From the IMG/VR virus record IMGVR_UViG_3300006735_005316, positions 1-22,769 of that record: a stretch of DNA of 22,769 nt; one strand, given 5' to 3'. Positions 17,848 to 22,769 of the stretch are shown one piece after another. A program made the position numbers and the translations under genes. Under the pieces are notes generated by a model. That model had not been told where the DNA came from. It did not search any database and was given only the letters and a program-made list of their open reading frames with translations. Each line of letters opens with the position of its first letter. The first letter of the stretch is position 1. Source of the stretch: a virus.

Positions 17848-18439
17848 CTAACGCTCCTGTTTCTTTCATATGTTCTACAGAAAATGCTTCTGCAATTGCA
17901 CGTCCATCATCACCGTGCTTGTCAATACTATCCTTCATTCTTTTCATAGCATCTTCGTGTAAGGTTGCTTGCTTAACTTGCTGATTGAAACTATCATCAA
18001 TCATATTTGACCAAGCTGCACTACCACCAGCTACTTCATCTGCTGGCACCAGTCCTTTTGCTTTTGCCTTTTTTCTCATATCGGCATCCGAATACACCAC
18101 ACAACCAAGTCCCTTGTTGTATGTGCCATTTACACCATATTTTCCTGTGCTTTCCCAACTGCTGTGTCTTGCTGGCACACTTACTTTGCCTACAACCTTG
18201 CATTTTTTACCACATCCTGGACAACCGTTGTCCCACCATTCTTCTATACTACTTTGAAAGTAATCATCTGAAGTGTAATAATCACTTCTAAGTTTTAAAT
18301 TATCTATTACGTCTGGGTCGTCCCAGGCTAATTCTTTGTTAAATAACTTCATTCGCATATGAACATCATAACTTACGCGTGTTATGACATCCTCTATGTA
18401 ACCACAGTTACTACAACTAAATGAGTATGCTGCCGTTAT
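17828..18439 (-). CDS. FmdB-like zinc-ribbon protein, apparent ATA start (203 aa)
   Basis: With the start at ATA (18439), the N-terminus reads TAAYSFSCSNCGYIEDVITR, with the first zinc-ribbon pair at Cys9 and Cys12. The second pair is CPGC at 73-76 after a 60-residue insert. A later stretch (NGTYNKGLGCVVYSDADMRK) matches a motif I know from phage FmdB-like proteins found near portal genes. The first in-frame ATG (18358) would remove the first Cys pair, and no ATG, GTG, TTG or CTG lies between them; an in-frame TAG sits just upstream of the ATA. An AGGAG site stands six bases before the ATA, which overlaps the portal stop (ATAA, four bases). The alternatives are a minus-one frameshift from the portal frame, or a sequence variant of ATG. 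Its role in the virion or cell is not known. Confidence 0.75.
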   Translation of the reverse strand: MTAAYSFSCSNCGYIEDVITRVSYDVHMRMKLFNKELAWDDPDVIDNLKLRSDYYTSDDYFQSSIEEWWDNGCPGCGKKCKVVGKVSVPARHSSWESTGKYGVNGTYNKGLGCVVYSDADMRKKAKAKGLVPADEVAGGSAAWSNMIDDSFNQQVKQATLHEDAMKRMKDSIDKHGDDGRAIAEAFSVEHMKETGALDDKAAE

Positions 18440-20154
18440 ACGTTTCTCCTACCTCGTAATCCGAGATTAGCTGGCCCAATAGGTGCCACTTGTTGCGCAG
18501 TTTGCTGAATTGCTTCACGAGCATCTTGCCCGACTTCGACGGCTCCTGCATCCGCCGCTGTTACGTTAGCCATTTGAGCTGCTTGAGCCTGTTCCATTTG
18601 AGCCTGCTGCATTGCTTGCTGTTGTTCGATAGCAGTCATTGTTTCTTCCACTATATAATCCGGTAGGCCAAGTGTGTTGATTAACTCCTTGACCAACGTC
18701 GTTTGCGGAACGCCTAATCCTTGTAATAAGGGGATAGACTGTATAAATTCACGCTTACGAACTGTTTCTGAAATAGGTGTAGAAGCAGCATCAACTGCAA
18801 ATACGTAAAAGTTTTCGTTTAAATCATCAGGTGTAATAACAACTGGCTTGGCATCAACAAACACCAAGTCTCTTATGTTGTCTTCATCAAGATATAAAGC
18901 AATCATTGCTAAATAACACTTAGCTATTTTCTCAATTGTTTGGTCTCTTTCTCTCGCAAGGCGACCAATTTCTGTGCTTGTGTATGCAGCCAAAGCAGCG
19001 ATTTCAGTTGCGCTGGCTCGAGTGCTTTCCCCACGGGTAAATGGGGCCAATATGCTTCCTTTATCTTTATCATCTTGCACCTGCCTGTAATAAATTTCTA
19101 ATTCTGGTGGGGTGGGATTTTGAGGTAGAGGACGAATAGCACCAGCAAGGTCATCATCGTCAATTTCAACAAATAAACCATCAATGCCGCTTGTAATTTG
19201 TGCAATCTGTTCCTCATCTAATATCCCCTTCTTTACAATATATTGACGTGAAGCCTTACGAACTGCATTAGCCTGAAAGGTTCTTATCATATTTATTTCA
19301 AATAACTGGTCATATATTCTGGACATTGCTGCATAACCAATCATTGGTCTATCCGGCAGCCTGTTGAAGAAGAGCGGTATAATTGGAACAACTGGATTGT
19401 TGTCTGCATCTCTGAAAGGTATGGGTGATTTGTCTAAGAACTTAGTTGCACTCCATTGTTCAGACCAAAAATACAACATATCATTTTGTAGGTCATAAAA
19501 TTCTACAACTTCAATGTATTTAAACATCTTAGCATCACTATCAATATCTGATTGTTCGTATGCACCTTCATCTTCATTCATATAATTGTCGAAGTATTGG
19601 TCATAACTTACACCTGTATATTGCTTGGCACCAAAACGTGCTTCTGCTGCAGGAAGTGACATATAATATACGTGACCTACATAACGACTATCTTCCCAAC
19701 GTAGTGCATCTCTATCTGCAATAACATTCCAAGGTGCTACAGGTGTTAAATCAACACGATTGTAGAGGTTTGGGTCATCCTTTGGAAACATCTTGATGTA
19801 AGCATTAGGATAAATTAATGCCAAACGTGACGCATCTTCTACTGGTTGCCGCTGTTTGGTAAGAAAATCATTGGCTAATGCTTGTGCTTTCTTTGTATCA
19901 CCTGTGCCTTTCAAGCCGTTCTTAACAACAACCCCAGGGTTCTTGGTGAATAACGAGCTTATGAAGCTTTCTATGTAGCCATATCCGTCTGATGTTTGAA
20001 CTGTAATACCTGCATTAGTATCTAAGTCATCCCAAAAACGGCATTCATAGGCACGTTTGTATTTATACATATCACGTTTTTGGTCGTCCCAATATCTCTT
20101 GTGTGCTTGCACTACCTGAGATAAGACACCTGGTGTAACGTTATATCTTGCCAT
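18436..20154 (-). CDS. Portal protein (572 aa)
   Basis: The portal forms the dodecameric ring at the packaging vertex. The protein starts with a helical segment (residues 8-45) and has the mixed alpha/beta wing typical of podovirus portals. The stem/clip region is around residues 270-330 (IPLFFNRLPDRPMIGYAAMS, then YDQLFEINMIRTFQANAVRKA). GESTRASATEIAALAAYTSTEIGRLARE near 385-412 is the usual helix after the tunnel loop. The C-terminus is Gln/Ala-rich (about 515-560), like the barrel helix of P22-type portals. The gene starts one base after the terminase stop, with AGGAGG eight bases upstream. Its TAA overlaps the ATA of the next gene. Size (572 aa) is in the normal range. Confidence 0.92.
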   Translation of the reverse strand: MARYNVTPGVLSQVVQAHKRYWDDQKRDMYKYKRAYECRFWDDLDTNAGITVQTSDGYGYIESFISSLFTKNPGVVVKNGLKGTGDTKKAQALANDFLTKQRQPVEDASRLALIYPNAYIKMFPKDDPNLYNRVDLTPVAPWNVIADRDALRWEDSRYVGHVYYMSLPAAEARFGAKQYTGVSYDQYFDNYMNEDEGAYEQSDIDSDAKMFKYIEVVEFYDLQNDMLYFWSEQWSATKFLDKSPIPFRDADNNPVVPIIPLFFNRLPDRPMIGYAAMSRIYDQLFEINMIRTFQANAVRKASRQYIVKKGILDEEQIAQITSGIDGLFVEIDDDDLAGAIRPLPQNPTPPELEIYYRQVQDDKDKGSILAPFTRGESTRASATEIAALAAYTSTEIGRLARERDQTIEKIAKCYLAMIALYLDEDNIRDLVFVDAKPVVITPDDLNENFYVFAVDAASTPISETVRKREFIQSIPLLQGLGVPQTTLVKELINTLGLPDYIVEETMTAIEQQQAMQQAQMEQAQAAQMANVTAADAGAVEVGQDAREAIQQTAQQVAPIGPANLGLRGRRNV

Positions 20155-20155
20155 A

Positions 20156-21700
20156 TCAATATCCTCCTGCTGGTGACCACGGCAATGGACCCTTTGCTTT
20201 TATTCGTTTTGCTCTTGTTTTCGCTTTAAATTCTTCTATCATATCACGCCTTACAGCAAAAAAACTGGGTGCTGGCTTAAGCTTACATAGCCATAATGCC
20301 AGTGCAGTGCTAATAATTATATCATCGTGTGTGCCTTTTGCCATAGCATTTGGCACACCATTGTCTGAAATTTCAACAGTGCGTAACTCACTCCATAATA
20401 ATTTACTAATACAACCTATCTGCTCATTACAAAGCATATCCCTTAGGTGGTCATATATAGCTATCTTGTTATGTTTGTTTGTTCTCCAATACTTACCATT
20501 CTTATCTTTGTAGATGTTACGTAGTTTCCATTCTCGTAATCGTGCGATAATAACCTCACCTACGCCATTTTGTTCCACAACTGTAAGCGGTTCATTAAAC
20601 TCCCAATACTTTTCCCATACTACATCTGCAAAATTGTGTGGTAAAATAGTATTGCTGCGATAATGATAGACCGGCTGCATTGTGGTGCGAGAAACAACAG
20701 TAATTGTGCTGTAGTCTCCACCTGCACCTGAGGAAACATCTACACCCATAGCATATTGGTCGTCACCACGCGCTTCTGTGTAGTAATGGTCTGGTCCTCT
20801 ACCGGTGTCAATTAAGTCTAAGTTGTCAATAACATCGGTAGGAAAGAAAAGATTGGAAGAACTGAGAAAGGCTTCATCTATATTAGATGGAAACTCACGC
20901 CTAAATTTCTCTACACCTAAAGAATTAATCTTTGTTCGTCGCCAATACATTTGTGCTTTGGTAAGACCATATGCTTCTTGTATCTTTAATTCATCCTCAG
21001 ACATATCAGGCACGCTCTCTAAATGAAACCGTGACTTCTTGGCGTAGTTCTTGTGTTTATACCAAGGGAAGAAACAAAGATGCCACCCGTTGGTTCCTGC
21101 GTTTAAGATTAAGTCGTGATACTTGTCACCTGGCACGTTAGGTGTAGTTTCTATTACGACTTGTCCTTCGCCAACTGAGGCGATGACATTAGCAAGGAGG
21201 TCTTCTTGGTCATCGAAAAAGGCGAACTCGCTAATGTGTGCGCTGTTGAAGGTGAAACTTCTGGTTGCGCCACCTTTTCCTCCGGCTGTGAAGCTTCTAA
21301 GGACTGACTTTGTATCAGCAAACTGGAGGGTTCTATTTGAGCTTCGTGAAAGCTTTCGTTGTAATGCTTTAGGGAGCTTGAAGTAGAATTCTCTGTCCAT
21401 TGAATGAAGGTGGTCGGCACTATCACGTGTGTAGCTAATGATGGCGTGGGTTGTCGGGTCGTTGCTGCAGTATTGCTTCCAAAGGTAAAACGCTCGGAGC
21501 AGCGTGCTGCATCCGATTTGTCTGGCTTTGAGGACAATAACTCTTTTTTCTTTGAGTAAGACATCTAATAATTCCTCTTGTTCGTCATTAAGGACAAAGG
21601 GCACGAGTTTGCCTGATGCCTTGTCCATTACTTTTAAAAACTTAAAGAAGGCTCTGGGGTCCTTCTTAAACATTGTTAATATTGTTTTATTTACTTTCAC
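20156..21700 (-). CDS. Terminase large subunit (514 aa), GTG start
   Basis: This is the packaging ATPase and nuclease. The ATPase part has a Walker-A-like ARQIGCST at residues 59-66, where Cys stands in the usual Lys place, a Walker B with HISEFAFFDD (155-164), and a coupling motif ETT (184-186). The nuclease part has Asp321 in MGVDVSSGAGGDYS, Glu376 in VVEQNGVGE, and Asp459/460 in GTHDDIIIS, the expected acidic triad of the RNase-H-like fold. The start codon is GTG at 21700, overlapping the preceding stop as GTGA, so translation is probably coupled; the local Shine-Dalgarno match is weak. The portal gene follows after one base. The length is normal for the family. Confidence 0.97.
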   Translation of the reverse strand: MKVNKTILTMFKKDPRAFFKFLKVMDKASGKLVPFVLNDEQEELLDVLLKEKRVIVLKARQIGCSTLLRAFYLWKQYCSNDPTTHAIISYTRDSADHLHSMDREFYFKLPKALQRKLSRSSNRTLQFADTKSVLRSFTAGGKGGATRSFTFNSAHISEFAFFDDQEDLLANVIASVGEGQVVIETTPNVPGDKYHDLILNAGTNGWHLCFFPWYKHKNYAKKSRFHLESVPDMSEDELKIQEAYGLTKAQMYWRRTKINSLGVEKFRREFPSNIDEAFLSSSNLFFPTDVIDNLDLIDTGRGPDHYYTEARGDDQYAMGVDVSSGAGGDYSTITVVSRTTMQPVYHYRSNTILPHNFADVVWEKYWEFNEPLTVVEQNGVGEVIIARLREWKLRNIYKDKNGKYWRTNKHNKIAIYDHLRDMLCNEQIGCISKLLWSELRTVEISDNGVPNAMAKGTHDDIIISTALALWLCKLKPAPSFFAVRRDMIEEFKAKTRAKRIKAKGPLPWSPAGGY

Positions 21701-21969
21701 TCATCGCCACCGCTTATGACACGAAGGATATCAGTCATATCTTCTTCACCGCCAAATTCTTGTCTATACTTTAACAAGACCTGTGTCAGTTCCATAAACG
21801 TGCGTGGTGATGCTTTCCAATCATCAGCATCATTATTCTTTACAGCCAATAACATAACACTACGTAGGATACCTTCCATATCACCTTTGTATATAGCGTC
21901 TTTTAATTGTGCCTGATATGATTTACTGCGTTTCTTATGTTCTGCTTTGTTTAACTTGCCAGTGCTCAT
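21697..21969 (-). CDS. Small terminase-like protein (90 aa), tentative
   Basis: The gene directly precedes and overlaps the large terminase by four bases (GTGA), which is the usual place for a small terminase. The product is helical and charged: a Lys-rich start (MSTGKLNKAEHKKRSKSYQA) that could bind DNA, then a predicted helical region (residues 22-70) and an acidic end (GGEEDMTDILRVISGGDE). It is shorter than many small terminases (about 120-180 aa), so a different terminase-linked protein is possible. The ATG lacks a classic Shine-Dalgarno site; a GGG within a palindrome sits about seven bases upstream. Leader length from the nearest promoter is about 100 bases. Confidence 0.68.
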   Translation of the reverse strand: MSTGKLNKAEHKKRSKSYQAQLKDAIYKGDMEGILRSVMLLAVKNNDADDWKASPRTFMELTQVLLKYRQEFGGEEDMTDILRVISGGDE

Positions 21970-21974
21970 TTTTT

Positions 21975-21984
21975 TACCCGGGTA
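21975..21984. promoter_or_regulatory. Palindrome TACCCGGGTA flanked by A/T runs before the first terminase gene
   Basis: A 10-bp perfect palindrome stands five bases before the ATG of the terminase-linked gene, with a run of A on both sides when read on the minus strand (T on the plus strand). CCCGGG is rare in this AT-rich setting. It covers the position where a ribosome site would lie. A repressor operator or translational control site are possible readings; none is proven. Confidence 0.4.
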
Positions 21985-22052
21985 TTTTTTTGTCGTTTTC
22001 TGAGTGGTGCATTTTTCTGTGCTACTACTACATACTATAAATTTACAATATT

Positions 22053-22103
22053 GGGACCCTATTGTTACAATATATTATACCACATTACGACAACAATACA
22101 CAA
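22053..22103 (-). promoter_or_regulatory. Candidate late promoter, proximal module
   Basis: On the minus strand the -10 box TATAAT lies at 22079-22074 and is preceded by TGG, giving the extended form TGnTATAAT. TTGTGT (22103-22098) sits 18 bases upstream. The start would fall near 22067. A box ACAATAGGGTCC (22065-22054) follows in the first transcribed bases and is repeated in the distal module. Transcription would enter the terminase gene after a leader of about 100 bases. Confidence 0.5.
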
Positions 22104-22122
22104 CACGGTATAACATATAACA

Positions 22123-22174
22123 GGACCTTATTGTATATATATCCTATTATACATCATACCACCACTTTTTACAA
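22123..22174 (-). promoter_or_regulatory. Candidate late promoter, distal module
   Basis: On the minus strand TTGTAA (22174-22169) is followed by a 17-base spacer and TATAAT (22151-22146), a near-consensus sigma-70 arrangement. An overlapping extended -10 (TGGTATGAT, 22161-22153) lies within the spacer. The start would fall near 22139, and the box ACAATAAGGTCC (22134-22123) comes right after it, as in the proximal module. It would drive the terminase operon. Confidence 0.55.
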
Positions 22175-22214
22175 AATAAAATTATATTAATTAATTTATT
22201 TATTATTGTAAATA

Positions 22215-22493
22215 TCAAACATACCAATCCATACCTAACTGGAAATGATATAAGGTGAAAAGGTTGTTTTGATAAAGAATATCAAATTGTAAAACCTTAT
22301 ACTTACCATCCTTACAATCAAAGGCAAAATCACCTATATCTAAATCATAAAGGAATTCACCTTCACCTGTAAAATTATCTATTGTATCTTCATCCACCCA
22401 TATATATTCCTTCCTTGTTATAAGGCCAAACCCACCTCCTTCATAAACACTTTCAATCAAATCACCTTTATTAATCTTTGCCGTAAAATTCAT
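22215..22493 (-). CDS. Hypothetical protein with strong ribosome site (92 aa)
   Basis: I recognise no family. The 92-aa product is acidic and rich in Asp, Gly, Phe, Tyr and Leu. It contains GDLIESVYEGGGFGLITRKEY (about residues 9-30), which has the look of a small beta-barrel or ligand-binding turn, and ends in YHFQLGMDWYV. The ribosome site (AAAGGAGG, six bases before ATG) is the strongest in the window, so it is probably well expressed. It stands alone between two AT-rich control regions, ahead of the terminase promoters. It could be a regulator or a host-takeover protein placed at the edge of the late module, but nothing in the sequence shows this. Confidence 0.72.
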   Translation of the reverse strand: MNFTAKINKGDLIESVYEGGGFGLITRKEYIWVDEDTIDNFTGEGEFLYDLDIGDFAFDCKDGKYKVLQFDILYQNNLFTLYHFQLGMDWYV

Positions 22494-22579
22494 TTCATAC
22501 CTCCTTTGGTTATGATTAATAATAACCTGTTTTATTTAAATTTATAATAAAAAATTAATTATTTTTATTTTATCTTTTA

Positions 22580-22620
22580 ATTGTAAATAGTATAATTAAC
22601 TGTATATTGGAATTTACAAT
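22580..22620. promoter_or_regulatory. 9-bp inverted repeat flanking a TATAAT box
   Basis: ATTGTAAAT (22580-22588) and its exact complement ATTTACAAT (22612-22620) enclose 23 bases. On the plus strand TATAAT lies at 22591-22596, just after the left arm; its -35 is poor (TTTTAT, 17 bases upstream). On the minus strand TTGTAA in the right arm could serve a weak -10 TTATAC in the interval. The arms could be a paired operator controlling either direction. The right arm overlaps the ATG at 22619. Confidence 0.42.
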
Positions 22621-22717
22621 GAAAAAATTATTATTTTCTACCCCAACTTTTGGCTATCAGTTTGACCGACTTACTGACGCAGTCTGGCCTGCACCCTTGC
22701 CACTGGTAAAACTTTAA
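22619..22717 (+). CDS. Very small plus-strand ORF (32 aa), doubtful
   Basis: ATG at 22619 opens a 32-codon frame (MKKLLFSTPTFGYQFDRL..) ending in TAA at 22717. It follows the plus-strand TATAAT by about 23 bases. The Shine-Dalgarno site is weak (GGA about seven bases upstream). The stretch 22640-22710 is clearly richer in G+C than the AT-rich flanks, which is a slight sign of coding or RNA function. It may instead be a leader or chance ORF. No family is recognised. Confidence 0.25.
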   Translation: MKKLLFSTPTFGYQFDRLTDAVWPAPLPLVKL

Positions 22718-22724
22718 TAAACTC

Positions 22725-22753
22725 TTGTAAATCTATGGCTGGTGGTGTATGAT
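22725..22753 (+). promoter_or_regulatory. Candidate plus-strand promoter at the right edge
   Basis: TTGTAA (22725-22730) is followed after exactly 17 bases by TATGAT (22748-22753). The spacer ends in GGTGGTG, similar to the GTGG preceding the -10 boxes of the two minus-strand promoters. It would transcribe rightward out of the window, which suggests a divergent gene set beyond the edge. Confidence 0.42.
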
Positions 22754-22769
22754 ATAAACATACGCTAAA

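Noticed and set aside
18358-18436. ATG 18358 as the true start of the FmdB-like gene
   Set aside because: It leaves a 77-bp gap and deletes the first Cys pair of the zinc ribbon, while the ATA with AGGAG and a four-base stop overlap fits the rest of the operon.
22619-22769. tRNA or attachment-site remnant in the G+C-richer patch
   Set aside because: No cloverleaf, no T-loop GTTCRANNC, and no 3' CCA-type end on either strand.
1-22769. CRISPR array, insertion sequence, integrase or toxin-antitoxin pair
   Set aside because: No repeat-spacer pattern, terminal inverted repeats or matching protein motifs seen; all genes fit a phage morphogenesis module.

Overview
This window is the late (structural) half of a tailed-phage genome, almost certainly a podovirus-like phage. 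All but one of the coding calls lie on the minus strand, so transcription reads from about 22.5 kb down to position 1. Protein content is phage morphogenesis in the usual order: terminase, portal, scaffold, capsid, connector and tail, ejection proteins. Base composition is AT-rich overall, with a richer patch around the portal 3' end. That composition and the protein style resemble marine phages of low-G+C alphaproteobacteria, but no host marker is present, so host assignment is inference. There is no integrase, replication gene, lysis gene, tRNA or CRISPR array in view.

Layout from right to left. The right edge (22494-22769) is an AT-rich control region with plus-strand promoter-like sequences, an inverted repeat flanking a TATAAT box and a very small plus-strand ORF; it probably separates the late module from genes to the right. 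A 92-aa protein of unknown function (22215-22493) follows. Next comes a 245-bp intergenic region (21970-22214) with two related minus-strand promoter modules and a palindrome. Then come a small-terminase-like gene, the large terminase (GTG start), the portal, and two zinc-ribbon genes. The first zinc-ribbon gene appears to start at ATA; the second encodes only 43 aa. An unidentified 181-aa acidic protein, the scaffold, the major capsid protein behind a repeat-containing leader, and a decoration-like protein complete the head module. An intrinsic terminator lies just after this capsid cassette.

After the terminator come the tail and ejection genes: a head-tail adaptor-like protein (484 aa), a P22 gp10-like tail hub/beta-propeller protein (720 aa), three modular tail-appendage-like proteins joined by TAATG overlaps, a Gly-zipper/Gln-rich 239-aa protein, a 773-aa coiled-coil protein, and a very large protein of at least 1776 aa that runs off the left edge. 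The last three resemble an internal-virion or DNA-ejection set by order and composition only.

The genes form one program: DNA packaging motor and portal, procapsid (scaffold, coat, decoration), connector and tail, then the ejection apparatus. Nearly all junctions overlap by a few bases or are separated by short gaps with good Shine-Dalgarno sites, so translational coupling is likely. Two features suggest differential dosing of capsid protein: the structured leader before the coat gene and the terminator after the decoration gene.
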